From Hahella sp. KA22 (lineage in GTDB: Bacteria > Pseudomonadota > Gammaproteobacteria > Pseudomonadales > Oleiphilaceae), in NCBI RefSeq assembly GCF_004135205.1, contig NZ_CP035490.1:2559501-2623500 (forward strand): DNA of 64,000 nt. Reading direction: 5' to 3'. The notes under the pieces were generated by a model. The model saw only the letters and a program-made list of their open reading frames with translations, did not search any database and was not told where the DNA came from. Positions within the stretch are counted from its first letter, which is position 1. Each line of letters starts with the position of its first letter. A program made the translations under genes and the position numbers. This document shows, piece after piece, positions 18,587 through 29,663 of this stretch.

Positions 18587-18757
18587 AATTTTCTCCTCAA
18601 GTATTCACTCCAAGTCCTTTTAAATAATTTAGTTCTGACCCTCTGTCTCCTATTGGTTTCTCTGGATTCTCGGCGTTTTCTTCAACCATCGTCTAAACTT
18701 AAAGCCAAGCATGCCTGTATGGTCTGTAAGTTGGTTTCTACCCTGGGGTATTAGGTT

Positions 18758-19690
18758 ATGGCGAGTGTTTTGGACTCTGTTGATCAGCGCACCAAACTGG
18801 TGGGTGAGAATCGTTTGGAGCTTCTCTTGTTCAAGCTGGGGATGAGACAGATTTTCGCGATCAATGTGTTCAAAATTCAGGAAGTCCTCAAACTGCCCAA
18901 TTTGACGCAAATGCCGCATCGTCATCCTGTCGTATGTGGCGTTAGTCATATTCGCGACACCACTGTTCCAGTAATTAACCTGTCTCAGGCGATAGGATTT
19001 CGGCCATTACAGCCGGATAAGGATTCCACCATCATCGTGACGGAATACAACCGCACTGTGCAGGCTTTCCTGGTGGCCAGCGTTGATCGTATCGTCAATA
19101 TGACCTGGGAGCAGATCTTGCCTCCGCCAAAAGGGGCGGGCGGCTCTCATTACGTCACGGCGATTACCCATTACAACGATCAGATTGTCGAGATCATCGA
19201 CGTGGAGCGGGTGCTGGCGGATATTCGTCCGTATTCCACTGACGTTTCCGACACGGCGCTGACTGAGAATATTCGAAAAGTGGCTCAGGGTAAGGAAGTT
19301 TTGTTGGTGGACGATTCGCCGGTGGCGATCAGTCAGGCGATCGGGACTTTGCAGAAAGTCGGGTTGAAAGTGATTACCGCCAGAAATGGTTTGGAAGCCT
19401 ATAACCTTCTTAAGAAGTGGGCGGACGAGGGCGTTAATGTGCCTGAAAAGCTTCTAATGGTGGTGACCGACGCAGAAATGCCGGCAATGGATGGCTATAG
19501 GCTGACCACGGAAATTCGTAACGATCCACGCCTGAAAGACCTGTATGTGGTGCTGCATACCTCTTTAAGCGGTAGTTTTAATAAGGCGATGGTGGAGAAG
19601 GTGGGATGTAATAACTTTTTGTCCAAGTTCCAGCCGGATGAATTGGCGGCGTTGGTGCAATCGCGGCTTAATTCATTGGCGGCTCGTTAG
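18758..19690 (+). CDS. cheV: CheV chemotaxis coupling protein (CheW-receiver fusion)
   Basis: 310 residues. The N-terminal CheW-like domain (about 15-160) contains FAINVFKIQEVLKL and HPVVCGVSHIRDTTVPVINL. The C-terminal receiver domain begins EVLLVDDSPVAISQA with the acidic pair at 185-186. The predicted phosphorylated Asp238 lies in VVTDAEMPAMDGYRL and the conserved Lys290 in FLSKF. CheV couples chemoreceptors to CheA and tunes adaptation through phosphorylation. No other chemotaxis gene is next to it. Confidence 0.95.
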   Translation: MASVLDSVDQRTKLVGENRLELLLFKLGMRQIFAINVFKIQEVLKLPNLTQMPHRHPVVCGVSHIRDTTVPVINLSQAIGFRPLQPDKDSTIIVTEYNRTVQAFLVASVDRIVNMTWEQILPPPKGAGGSHYVTAITHYNDQIVEIIDVERVLADIRPYSTDVSDTALTENIRKVAQGKEVLLVDDSPVAISQAIGTLQKVGLKVITARNGLEAYNLLKKWADEGVNVPEKLLMVVTDAEMPAMDGYRLTTEIRNDPRLKDLYVVLHTSLSGSFNKAMVEKVGCNNFLSKFQPDELAALVQSRLNSLAAR

Positions 19691-19877
19691 CGCGCTGCAA
19701 AGAGCTCTTCTCTCGGCCCTTGTCCTCAGATGTAGACCTAATTAGACTGCCTGTTTCCGCCTGCCTGGAGTAGGTTGGTTTATTTTTTCGCGTCGACGAT
19801 CCACGCATTTTGTCCCTTCCCTGTATGCCCAGTGCGCTACGCCTGCGTTGAGGCGAGAGCGTGCTTAGGAGAGAGTT

Positions 19878-20687
19878 ATGACGGATATCCGAGTTACCGA
19901 GTTAAATATTTACCCCATCAAATCCTGTGCGGGCGTTAGCCTTAGCAAGGTGGCGATTACGAATTGGGGGGCGGATCGTGATCGCCGTTTTATGCTGGTG
20001 GATGCGAACGGCAAATTCATCACGGCGAGAAAGCATCATGGACTGGTGTTGGTGAAGGCGGTTTCTGCGGATAAGGGATTAATGTTGTCTGCGCCGGGAA
20101 TGAGTGGTTTGTATATTGAAGCGCCGGATCAAGAGGGAGCCGCCTTGGAGCAGGTGCAGGTGTGGAAAGACGAGGTGTCCGCGTTGTTTGTCGATGCGCG
20201 CGCAGATGCCTGGTTTAGCGAGTTCCTGGGCGAGCAGGCGCGTCTCGTGTATATTCCCGAGCGCAGTTTTCGGCAAGTGGATCAGGCTTATTACGATGCG
20301 CCGCAAAAAGTCAGCTTTGCGGATGCTTATCCGGTTCTGGCGACTTCTGAGTCTTCGTTGGAGGACCTGAATGGCCGCTTAAAAAATCCTGTTAAAATGA
20401 CCCATTTCCGCCCGAATATTGTTGTGGCTGGCGCGGACAGCTTCGCGGAAGATCATTGGCGGAGGTTGCGTATAGGAGAAGTGGAGTTTGTGGCGGTCAA
20501 GCCTTGCTCCCGATGTGTTTTTACGACGATTGATCCTGCTTCGGGCCATAAGTCCCCGGACACTGAGCCGTTGCGCACTCTGGCGTCTTATCGCAAAACA
20601 GAGCTTGGCGCTATTTTTGGGCAGAACCTGGTGCAACTGAATCACGGGATCATTTGCGTTGGCGATAAAGTGGAGTTGCTCGACTAA
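19878..20687 (+). CDS. MOSC-domain protein (YcbX-like)
   Basis: 269 residues. The N-terminal MOSC_N beta-barrel begins VTELNIYPIKSCAGVSLSKV and continues GADRDRRFMLVD. The MOSC domain contains FRPNIVVAGADSFAEDHWRR and the conserved VKPCSRCVFTTIDP with Cys210 and Cys213. MOSC proteins carry molybdenum cofactor and reduce or transfer sulfur; YcbX relatives detoxify N-hydroxylated bases. This protein lacks the C-terminal ferredoxin domain of E. coli YcbX. A GGAGAG site precedes the ATG. Confidence 0.88.
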   Translation: MTDIRVTELNIYPIKSCAGVSLSKVAITNWGADRDRRFMLVDANGKFITARKHHGLVLVKAVSADKGLMLSAPGMSGLYIEAPDQEGAALEQVQVWKDEVSALFVDARADAWFSEFLGEQARLVYIPERSFRQVDQAYYDAPQKVSFADAYPVLATSESSLEDLNGRLKNPVKMTHFRPNIVVAGADSFAEDHWRRLRIGEVEFVAVKPCSRCVFTTIDPASGHKSPDTEPLRTLASYRKTELGAIFGQNLVQLNHGIICVGDKVELLD

Positions 20688-20755
20688 GCGGTCGAACCGA
20701 TGCGCTCTCTTTGCAAAGAACGAATTCAGAAACTATTAGATTTTAGAAGGTTACG

Positions 20756-22651
20756 ATGGCGTTGCTACGGCTGAAAGATGTTTCCCTGGCGTTTGGAATG
20801 GCTCCGTTGCTGGATCATGCGGACTTGGTGATTGAATCTCAGGAGCGGCTATGCCTGGTTGGTCGCAATGGCGCAGGTAAATCCACGCTTTTGAAAGTTT
20901 GCGCCGGTGAGATCAAGCCGGATGGCGGCGAAATAAATAGAGGCAGGGACCTGAAAATGGCCTACCTGCCGCAGGAGCTGCCGGAGCGGGGCGACGCCAG
21001 TGTGCGCTCTGTGGTGGCGGAAGGATTGGCGGAAGTGGGGGAGTGGCTCGCGGCCTACGACGCGCTGACTCAGCAGGGCGCTGAAGGCAATGTGGCGGAG
21101 CTTGAGCGTCTGCATAACAAAATCGAGACTCATGACGGCTGGCGTTTGCGGCAGAAGGTCGAGGCGGTCATGCAGCGTCTGGAGCTGCCGGGCGATAAGT
21201 CTATCTCCGAATTGTCCGGAGGCTGGCGTCGTCGTGTATTTCTGGCGCGCGCGCTAGTGCAGGAGCCGAACCTGCTCATGCTGGATGAGCCCACCAACCA
21301 TCTGGATATCGACATGATTACCTGGTTGGAGGAAGAGCTGTTGCAGTTCGGCGGCAGCGTACTGTTTATTTCTCACGACCGCGCTTTTATCGACCGTCTG
21401 GCGACGCGCGTCATAGAGCTAGATCGCGGCAAATTGTCGAGCTGGCCGGCGCCTTATGAAGCCTATCTGGCCAAAAAAGAGGAGCAGTTGGCGGCGGAGG
21501 AAAAAGAATGGGAGCGCTTCGATAAGAAGCTGGCGGATGAAGAAGTCTGGATTCGCCAGGGCATCAAGGCGCGCCGCACTCGTAATGAGGGGCGAGTCAG
21601 GGCGCTGAAAAAACTGCGGGAAGAGCGGGGGCAGCGACGCGACCGCGTTGGGCAGGTGAGCCTGAAAGTGGACTCCGAGGAACGCTCCGGTAATCTGGTG
21701 GCGGAGCTGAAAAATGTCAGCTTTGGCTACGCAGACCAGCCCAATCTGGTGAAAGATCTGAGCTGGCAGTTGATGCGCAAAGATCGGGTGGGCTTATTGG
21801 GCCCTAACGGTTGCGGAAAATCGACGTTTATAAAGTTGATCCTGGGCGGCTTGGAGGCGACGGAGGGCGTCATTAAGCGGGGCTCCCGGCTGCAAGTGGC
21901 CTACTTTGATCAGTTGCGAGGGCAAATCGATCCGGAAGCCAGCGTCTGGGATAACGTCGCCAAAGGAAAGGACTTTATCGAGGTTGGCGGCCGTAACGTC
22001 CACGTCACTGGCTATCTGAAAGATTTCCTGTTCTCACCGGAAAGACTGCGTACTCCCGCCAAGGCGTTATCTGGCGGTGAAATTAACCGGTTGCTGTTGG
22101 CTAAACTGTTCACCATGCCGGCTAATTTTCTGGTTCTGGATGAGCCTACCAACGACCTGGATATGGATACGCTGGATCTGCTGGAGAACCTGCTGGCGGA
22201 GTTCGACGGCACTATTTTACTGGTGTCCCACGATCGTTTCTTCATCGACAACGTTGTGACCAGCACGCTGGTGTTTGAGGGAGAGGGCAAGATATCCGAA
22301 TATCCAGGCGGCTATAACGACTGGCTTGCGCAACGTCCAGTGGTCAAGGCCGAAGCCAAGCCCGCTGAACCCAAGGCTCAGGCCGCTAAGCCGAAAACGG
22401 CGTCGGATGGCGGCAAGGCGGCCAAGCTCAGCTACAAACTGCAGCGCGAACTGGATGCTTTGCCCAAGGAGATCGAACGACTGGAAGCGGAAGTGGCGGC
22501 TATGCAGGAAGAGGTGTCCGCCGCTGATTTTTATAGTCGTCCCCATGAGGACGTGAATCGTGCGCTCACGTCTCTGGCCGCGTTGGAGCAGACTCTGGAA
22601 AAGACCATGGAAAGGTGGATGGAGCTTGAAGAAATGGCGGGCGGGGGCTGA
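20756..22651 (+). CDS. uup: ABC-F ATPase, Uup type
   Basis: 631 residues with two ABC domains and no membrane helices. Walker A of the first is GRNGAGKST (36-44), followed by signature LSGGWRRRVFLAR and Walker B LLMLDEPTNHLD. The second copy shows GPNGCGKST, LSGGEINRLLLAK and LVLDEPTNDLD. An Ala/Lys/Pro linker leads to a C-terminal coiled coil (KLQRELDALPKEIERLEAEV and onward), as in E. coli Uup. Such ABC-F proteins act on ribosomes or DNA structure and Uup affects precise transposon excision. It is 68 bases after the MOSC gene and may be cotranscribed. Confidence 0.93.
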   Translation: MALLRLKDVSLAFGMAPLLDHADLVIESQERLCLVGRNGAGKSTLLKVCAGEIKPDGGEINRGRDLKMAYLPQELPERGDASVRSVVAEGLAEVGEWLAAYDALTQQGAEGNVAELERLHNKIETHDGWRLRQKVEAVMQRLELPGDKSISELSGGWRRRVFLARALVQEPNLLMLDEPTNHLDIDMITWLEEELLQFGGSVLFISHDRAFIDRLATRVIELDRGKLSSWPAPYEAYLAKKEEQLAAEEKEWERFDKKLADEEVWIRQGIKARRTRNEGRVRALKKLREERGQRRDRVGQVSLKVDSEERSGNLVAELKNVSFGYADQPNLVKDLSWQLMRKDRVGLLGPNGCGKSTFIKLILGGLEATEGVIKRGSRLQVAYFDQLRGQIDPEASVWDNVAKGKDFIEVGGRNVHVTGYLKDFLFSPERLRTPAKALSGGEINRLLLAKLFTMPANFLVLDEPTNDLDMDTLDLLENLLAEFDGTILLVSHDRFFIDNVVTSTLVFEGEGKISEYPGGYNDWLAQRPVVKAEAKPAEPKAQAAKPKTASDGGKAAKLSYKLQRELDALPKEIERLEAEVAAMQEEVSAADFYSRPHEDVNRALTSLAALEQTLEKTMERWMELEEMAGGG

Positions 22652-22794
22652 TAGAGGGTTACAAATTTTAAAATATCGGCATCCGCAAATCCGCTACACT
22701 TGAGAATAAAGGAATAACTTCAGCAGCCGACGGACTCCGTTGAGAAAGTGTTAGTCTTCTGTCGCCTCAATTGATTACGGAGAGATAAAGCCTT

Positions 22795-23484
22795 ATGCGG
22801 GTGCGTTACGAATTCCGTTTCGATGATAATCGAGTGCTGGACTACATCATTGAGACGGAGAGAGAAGATAAGAGCATGCACTCAGAGCCGCCCGCCGAGT
22901 GGACTGAGCTGAAGAATTGCCAGTGCTCGAATTGCCCTCTCAAGAAGGACGCTGAACGCTATTGTCCCGCCGCTCTCGACATGCAGAAGATAGTGGCGGA
23001 CTTTCGCTCCGAACCGGCTTTTCAGAAAGTCGAGGTGACTGTTTTCACCAAAGAGCGCAACTACCACAAGCGCACTGGTCTGGAAGAGGCGTTGCGCTCG
23101 CTGATGGGGTTGGTGATGGCGACCAGTCACTGCCCCATACTCGGCGAGTTAAGGCCGATGGCCATTCATCACATGCCGTTTTCCAACGGCGAAGAATTTA
23201 TTCTCCGATCGGTTTCCATCTATCTGGTGCAGCAGTACTTTAAGTTTCGCGATGGTGAAAAGCCCGACTGGGAGCTTAAAGGGCTGGTCGAGCGCAACCG
23301 TCGTCTGCAGCTGGTGAATCAGGCGTTGTGGCAACGCATTCACTCCGCCTGTGATGGCGATTCCAACTTGAAGGCGTTGTTGAGCTTTTTTTCGTTGGCG
23401 TCGAGCGTCACATTCTCGCTGGAGACGCAGCTACAGAAGCTGCGCAAGTCGTTTGAATCTGGAGAGTGGGTGGCTCCGCTATAG
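22795..23484 (+). CDS. Conserved Cys-rich protein (possibly DUF6901)
   Basis: 229 residues. Residues near 42-58 carry four cysteines in NCQCSNCPLKKDAERYCPAA, a compact cluster that could bind zinc or iron. A further MATSHCPILGELRPMAIHHM block looks functionally important. The remainder is helical. I recall similar proteins grouped as DUF6901, often described only as conserved hypotheticals, but I cannot confirm this by eye. The ATG follows GGAGAGATAAAGCCTT. Upstream lies a 140-base gap after the ABC-F gene. Function unknown. Confidence 0.7.
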   Translation: MRVRYEFRFDDNRVLDYIIETEREDKSMHSEPPAEWTELKNCQCSNCPLKKDAERYCPAALDMQKIVADFRSEPAFQKVEVTVFTKERNYHKRTGLEEALRSLMGLVMATSHCPILGELRPMAIHHMPFSNGEEFILRSVSIYLVQQYFKFRDGEKPDWELKGLVERNRRLQLVNQALWQRIHSACDGDSNLKALLSFFSLASSVTFSLETQLQKLRKSFESGEWVAPL

Positions 23485-23521
23485 CGGAGCGCGTCAGTCC
23501 GAATTTTATTCCATTGAATGC

Positions 23522-23950
23522 TTAGTCGCTGATGCGGACCGCCAGAACGTCGCATTTGGCGCCATGTAATACGCCATTCGCCGTGGAGCCCAGCAATAAC
23601 TGCAGTCCGTGGCGGCCATGGCTGCCGACAATGACCAAATCAATACCATTTTCTTCCGCGTAGCGATGGATTTCGCCTTCTGGGCGTCCCACCAGCACCG
23701 CTGCGGCGCTGTTGGTCAGCGCATGCTTTTCTATCAGTTTTTGCAGTTTTTCTTCGCTATGTTTTTGCAGTTGCTGCTGGATATCTCCCAGATCCAGCGG
23801 AATATCGCCGCCATAGGCGTAACTGATGGGCTCGATAACGTGCGTCAGGTGCAGGCGGGCCTGGGTCGCCTGTTGCATTTTCAGGGCCTTGGCGATGACT
23901 TGTTCGCCTTCATTGCTCAAGTCCAGGGCGACGAGAATATTCTTGTACAT
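23522..23950 (-). CDS. Universal stress protein (UspA family)
   Basis: 142 residues, starting MYKNILVALDLSNEGEQVIA, the usual N-terminal ATP-binding strand with Asp. The C-terminal nucleotide loop reads VIVGSHGRHGLQLLLGSTAN, a G-x2-G-x8-G-S-T version, one residue shorter than the common G-x2-G-x9-G form. USP proteins bind ATP or act as dimers in general stress survival. It is transcribed leftward, and the second 149-bp hairpin element lies about 150 bases upstream of its start. Confidence 0.92.
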   Translation of the reverse strand: MYKNILVALDLSNEGEQVIAKALKMQQATQARLHLTHVIEPISYAYGGDIPLDLGDIQQQLQKHSEEKLQKLIEKHALTNSAAAVLVGRPEGEIHRYAEENGIDLVIVGSHGRHGLQLLLGSTANGVLHGAKCDVLAVRISD

Positions 23951-24103
23951 GATGTGCTCCTTTTGGCTGCATTGTTCCGAAAGTATTTTCCAAGTGTGTA
24001 ACTTTTCGGTAGTGTCCGCAAAACTGAAAACAGCTTAATGCTAATGAAACATGCGTTGAGATGACAGCGGACAAAATCAGGTGAAAAAGTGTTTCCTGGT
24101 TTC

Positions 24104-24252
24104 TTATTAACATGGCAATGATATTGGCATGTTAATCACCAGGCGCATGGACGCGCCTGCGCGGCGACAAGCCGCGGGAGACAGGGCCTGACATGTGCAG
24201 GCCCTGTCGTTGCAGACAAATAGAAGGAAGCTATTTGTCTGCCTGATTAATA
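24104..24252 (-). repeat. Five-hairpin 149-bp repeat element, copy B (inverted)
   Basis: The reverse complement of this stretch matches 10872-11020 at 146 of 149 positions by my hand alignment. One difference falls in the H2 loop (ACATGT for ACAGGT). One is at the outer edge of H5 and breaks one base pair, and one is outside any stem. All five hairpins are preserved. It lies in the divergent gap between the universal stress gene and an unknown membrane protein gene, whose start is 45 bases downstream. Confidence 0.92.
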
Positions 24253-24296
24253 GTAGTTGAGACGCTTGAGTGGTCTTTGGACAGGATGAACGACGA

Positions 24297-24773
24297 ATGA
24301 CGACAGCTTTGATAATTATTTTTTGTGTGGTGGGAATCGTCGGCGGCTCTATTTTCTGGGTGTTGCCGAGCCCGGAAGAGCGGCGACGCATGCGTTTACG
24401 GCAGCAGGCCCTCGCGGCAGGGTTTAGGGTGCGGCAGACTACGCCGGAAAAGCTGGATGACGCTTTGAAAAAACTGGAGGCGGACGCGTGGCGCACCCAC
24501 TTTTACTATAAGGCGATACCCGCTTCGCGAACTCCTCGCAGGGCGCTGTACGCCAACCAGAGCGGTGAATTGACGCAATTGTCCGTCAGCGGAAACTTTC
24601 CTCATGAGCTGCTCTCGGATGAGGATTTGCGTGAGCTGTCATCGCAGGTTAAAGCCGTGCAGATCACAGGGCATGAAGTGGGCTTCCTGTGGGAAGAGCG
24701 AGGAACGTCGGAAGATTTGGAGCAGATACTGCAACGCGTCAACAAGGTGGCTGTAGCTGCTGGCGCGCGTTAA
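24297..24773 (+). CDS. Single-helix membrane protein of unknown function
   Basis: 158 residues from the ATG at 24297; a GTG at 24270 would add nine residues. The N-terminus is one hydrophobic helix (about 4-22), followed at once by a basic SPEERRRMRLRQQ segment, so the bulk probably faces the cytoplasm. The soluble part has no recognised motif; RTHFYYKAIPASRTPRRALY is a distinctive stretch. The hairpin repeat B ends 45 bases before the start, so the element may lie in its leader. Function not inferable. Confidence 0.7.
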   Translation: MTTALIIIFCVVGIVGGSIFWVLPSPEERRRMRLRQQALAAGFRVRQTTPEKLDDALKKLEADAWRTHFYYKAIPASRTPRRALYANQSGELTQLSVSGNFPHELLSDEDLRELSSQVKAVQITGHEVGFLWEERGTSEDLEQILQRVNKVAVAAGAR

Positions 24774-24802
24774 TGACGCGCTTGATGTGGGCAGCGGCGT
24801 GT

Positions 24803-25633
24803 CTAAGCGCCGCTGTATGCTTTGGCGAGACTATCCAGATCGCTGATGATTCTTTTTGAATACAGATTCACGACGTAGGAAACGTTGTTCTCGTTGTAGT
24901 TGATATAAGAGTTTTTGATGAACTCCCATTTCGTGGAAATGGCGTCCAAAGTCTTGCGCGTGGCGTCGGTGTTTTGCTGTGACGCCAGGAGTCGGGCGAT
25001 GTTCTTATCAAAACTGATCGCCTGAACGTCCATGGGTTCTTCGCTTTTGGCTCCTTGGAATATCTGCGTCACGTTGGAGGCGCTGCGGGCGGAATACTTG
25101 GTCAGCATGCTTTCCAGGATGATTTTGGAGTTGCGCACCAGCTCAATTACCTCTGCGGGGCGGTGTCCTGAAATTTCCATGGTCTTGTCGTAGGTTCTTT
25201 CTGTCGCGCCTACCAGGTCGATATTCACTTGCGCCATGTCGCCTACCAGTCGCAGGTCAGGGTAGCCCACCTTCACAATGTCGTTCATATTGGTATTCAG
25301 TAGTTCCTTGTACTTGAGCCAGGTGGCGCTCATAACGCTCAACTCTCCCTGCACCTCGACGATGCCGTCCTGAGACTCCAGCGATTTGAATGCGGTATTC
25401 ATAAACTCGATTTCCTGGCTCACTTCGGATTGGATGTCTTTGTCGCCAGGATTCAAAGTGAAGTTGTAATACGCATTAATGGTTTGATAGGAGTGCGTCT
25501 GCACATCGTGCAAATGCTTGAGAATGGCTTCAGCCTGCGCATTGTTCAGCGCAAAGGAATGTGACGAATACAGGGCGAGAAGTGCAAGAAAACAACACCA
25601 GAGAGGATTCCGGTGTATACCCGATTGGCTCAT
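24803..25633 (-). CDS. Exported protein, PilJ-N-like helical domain
   Basis: 276 residues from the ATG at 25633, chosen because GGAGA lies eight bases upstream; a GTG two codons earlier is too close to it. A signal peptide (WCCFLALLALYSSHSFA) is clear. The mature part looks all-helical, and the end (WEFIKNSYINYNENNVSYVV, then NLYSKRIISDLDSLAKAY) recalls the periplasmic PilJ/NarX-type sensor segment without any signalling domain attached. Its role is unknown; possibly a free ligand-binding or structural protein. Resemblance is from memory of the pattern. Confidence 0.7.
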   Translation of the reverse strand: MSQSGIHRNPLWCCFLALLALYSSHSFALNNAQAEAILKHLHDVQTHSYQTINAYYNFTLNPGDKDIQSEVSQEIEFMNTAFKSLESQDGIVEVQGELSVMSATWLKYKELLNTNMNDIVKVGYPDLRLVGDMAQVNIDLVGATERTYDKTMEISGHRPAEVIELVRNSKIILESMLTKYSARSASNVTQIFQGAKSEEPMDVQAISFDKNIARLLASQQNTDATRKTLDAISTKWEFIKNSYINYNENNVSYVVNLYSKRIISDLDSLAKAYSGA

Positions 25634-26197
25634 AGACACGCTCTCCAGGAAATTTGGGCGCAGAAGGCCACCTGCTGTTTTTATAATTATGTTTCCGACT
25701 TGTCGGTGCGGCTTCCTGCTATTTTTCTTAAATTATTTCCAACGACGCCTTCAATGGCCGGCCTAGCTACCAACCGCCGGTTTATAAATAGAAAAAATAG
25801 GGGAAATGCCTGCGCTAGTCAAAAAGTTATAAGCATATTGTCCTATTATGCGGGTGCGCTCAGTGCGCATCCAGAGGACGCCTAACTTGAAAAGTAAGGT
25901 GAAATATACTGCATAATTTCATGAAAAATAAATCTTAAAAATTTTTAAAGCAGCTGAAAATGTCATAAGTGTAAGCAATTATTGACAAAAATCGCCGCCA
26001 AATTTTGGGGAAGAGATTGACAAACGGGCCAAAATTATCCATGTTGTTGCGACCTGATTCAAACGAGCGTATGAATTGTTGTTCGATGCATCGGCTTTGA
26101 TTCCGAAGCTCCGGAGAAGGGCGGCCCGGCAAGGCGTCCGTTGGGACCCGTATATAGGGCAATAAACCAGTGCTAAACAATGCTTGGAGATCCGTTG
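25634..26197. other. Intergenic region upstream of fadBA
   Basis: A 564-base divergent gap and AT-rich between about 25890 and 26040. Two TTGACA boxes occur at 25982-25987 and 26017-26022, 35 bases apart, but neither has a good -10 sequence at 17 bases. I could not find a clear FadR- or PsrA-type operator. A GGAG ribosome site precedes the fadB start. Confidence 0.4.
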
Positions 26198-28345
26198 ATG
26201 ATTTACGCAGGTAAAGCCATCACAGTCAAAGAGATCGAGGATGGTATCGCGGTACTAACTTTCGATTTGCAAGGCGAGTCTGTTAATAAATTTAACCGCT
26301 TGACGCTGACTGAGTTGGCGGAAGCGACCCAGAAACTACAAAGTCAACAAGGCATTACTGGCCTTGTCGTTACCAGCAACAAAGATTGTTTCATCGTTGG
26401 CGCTGATATCACTGAATTCCAGGAATTGTTTGCCGGCTCTGAAGAAGAGTTGGTCGCCAACAATCTGGAAGCCAATAAGATTTTCTCCGCCGTTGAAGAT
26501 CTGCCATTCCCCACTGTGACTGCTATTAACGGCATCGCTCTGGGCGGCGGTTTTGAAATGTGTCTCTCCACTGACTTCCGCGTCATGTCCACCAGCGCGA
26601 AAGTGGGTCTGCCGGAAGTGAAACTGGGAATCTTCCCTGGATTCGGCGGCACAGTACGTTTATCCCGTCTGGTTGGCGCCGACTACGCGATCGAGTGGAT
26701 CTGCGCCAGCGGCGAGAAGAGAGCTGAACAGGCCTTGAAAGAAGGCGCTGTAGATGCTGCGGTCGCCCCTGAGAAGTTGATGGATGCAGCCCTGTCTGTG
26801 TTGCGTCAGGCGATCGAAGGCAAGTTGGACTATAAAGCGCGTCGGGAAGAAAAAACCGGCAAGCTGAAGCTGAACCCGATGGAAAGCATGATGGCGTTTG
26901 AAACCGCCAAAGGCTACGTGGCGGGTCAGGCTGGACGTAACTATCCAGCGCCTGTTGAAGCCATCAAGGTAATGCAGAAGCATGCGGGCATGACCCGTGA
27001 CAAGGCGATTGAAGTAGAGGCCAAAGGGTTCGCGAAAATGGCGAAAACTTCTGTGGCGCACAGCTTGATCGGCTTGTTCCTGAATGATCAGGAACTGAAG
27101 AAGAAAGCGAAAGACCTGGAGCCTAAAGCCGGCGAAGTTAAACAGGCGGCGGTATTGGGCGCAGGCATCATGGGCGGCGGCGTGGCGTATCAGTCTGCGT
27201 TGAAAGGCACGCCCATCCTGATGAAAGACATCAATCAGTCCGGTATCGATCTGGGTCTGAAAGAAGCCAAAAAACTGCTGACCAAGCGCGTCGAAAAAGG
27301 CCGCATGAATGCAAGCGAAATGGCGGATGTGCTGAATCGCATTACTCCCGCATTGAGCTATGGCGATTTCGGAACTGTTGATCTGGTGGTTGAAGCGGTT
27401 GTTGAAAACCCGAAGGTCAAAGATATCGTATTGCGTGAAGTGGAAGATCTGGTGCGTGAGGATACTATCCTGACCTCCAACACCTCTACTATCTCCATCA
27501 ATCGTCTGGCGCAAAATCTGAAGCGTCCGGAAAACTTCTGCGGCATGCACTTTTTCAATCCGGTGCACATGATGCCTCTGGTGGAAGTTATCCGCGGCGA
27601 GAAAACCAGTGAAAAAGCAATCGCCACCACCGTAGCGTACGCCAAAGCGATGGGTAAAACGCCTATCGTTGTGAACGATTGCCCTGGGTTCCTGGTTAAC
27701 CGCATCCTGTTCCCTTACTTCGGCGGATTTATTGGTCTGGTGCGCGATGGCGCCGATTTCCAACAGGTCGACAAAGTGATGGAGCGCTTCGGCTGGCCGA
27801 TGGGCCCGGCTTACCTGCTTGATGTGGTTGGCATGGACACGGCGAAGCATGCCGGCGACGTGATGGCGGAAGGCTTCCCGGATCGCATGAGCTATTCCGA
27901 AACAACCATTATCGACGTCATGTTTGATAAAGGTCGTTACGGTCAGAAGAGCGACAAGGGCTTCTACGCATACGAGCTGGATAAGAAAGGCAAGCAGAAG
28001 AAAATTGTCGATGACAGCGTTGACGCACTGATCAAATCCGTGCAGAAGTCTCAGCGCGACTTCTCTGAAGAGGAAATCATCGAGCGCATGATGGTGCCAC
28101 TGTGCATCGAAACCGTTCGCTGCCTGGAAGACGGCATCGTCGAGACTGCGGCGGAAGCGGATATGGGCTTGATCTTTGGCATCGGTTTCCCTCCGTTCCG
28201 TGGGGGCGCGTTGCGCTACATTGACTCTCTGGGCGTGGAAGAGTTCTGCAAGATCGCTGATAAATATGCGGATCTGGGCGCTCTGTATCATCCGACCCAA
28301 GGGCTGCGCGACATGGCTAAGTCCGGCAAGAAGTTTTTTGGCTAA
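26198..28345 (+). CDS. fadB: FadB: enoyl-CoA hydratase / 3-hydroxyacyl-CoA dehydrogenase
   Basis: Alpha subunit of the aerobic beta-oxidation complex, 715 residues as in Pseudomonas. I placed the start at 26198 because [20 protein letters not shown] matches the family N-terminus; an ATG at 26180 would add six residues. The crotonase part carries Glu120 (GGGFEMCLS) and Glu140 ([19 protein letters not shown]). The dehydrogenase half begins [12 protein letters not shown] with the NAD fold and has [18 protein letters not shown] with the catalytic His. The fadA gene follows after 34 bases, so they form an operon. Confidence 0.97.
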   Translation: MIYAGKAITVKEIEDGIAVLTFDLQGESVNKFNRLTLTELAEATQKLQSQQGITGLVVTSNKDCFIVGADITEFQELFAGSEEELVANNLEANKIFSAVEDLPFPTVTAINGIALGGGFEMCLSTDFRVMSTSAKVGLPEVKLGIFPGFGGTVRLSRLVGADYAIEWICASGEKRAEQALKEGAVDAAVAPEKLMDAALSVLRQAIEGKLDYKARREEKTGKLKLNPMESMMAFETAKGYVAGQAGRNYPAPVEAIKVMQKHAGMTRDKAIEVEAKGFAKMAKTSVAHSLIGLFLNDQELKKKAKDLEPKAGEVKQAAVLGAGIMGGGVAYQSALKGTPILMKDINQSGIDLGLKEAKKLLTKRVEKGRMNASEMADVLNRITPALSYGDFGTVDLVVEAVVENPKVKDIVLREVEDLVREDTILTSNTSTISINRLAQNLKRPENFCGMHFFNPVHMMPLVEVIRGEKTSEKAIATTVAYAKAMGKTPIVVNDCPGFLVNRILFPYFGGFIGLVRDGADFQQVDKVMERFGWPMGPAYLLDVVGMDTAKHAGDVMAEGFPDRMSYSETTIIDVMFDKGRYGQKSDKGFYAYELDKKGKQKKIVDDSVDALIKSVQKSQRDFSEEEIIERMMVPLCIETVRCLEDGIVETAAEADMGLIFGIGFPPFRGGALRYIDSLGVEEFCKIADKYADLGALYHPTQGLRDMAKSGKKFFG

Positions 28346-28355
28346 TTGCTGATAG

Positions 28356-29555
<1,200 letters not shown>

Positions 29556-29601
29556 TACGTTGACGCTTCGGCTCGGGGAAACCTGAATCGGAAGCAATGA
29601 G

Positions 29602-29637
29602 ATCCGGCGTCCCGTAAGGGGCTCCGGATTTTTTTTA
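29602..29637 (+). terminator. Terminator of fadBA
   Basis: ATCCGG at 29602-29607 pairs with CCGGAT at 29624-29629, with an inner CCC-GTAA-GGG. Eight T residues follow. Confidence 0.85.
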
Positions 29638-29663
29638 TGGATGAAGTGGGTTGGGGAAGCTTT

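Noticed and set aside
24286-24300. A four-codon mini-frame (MNDE) overlapping the start at 24297
   Set aside because: Its own ribosome site would touch the start codon; more likely chance overlap.
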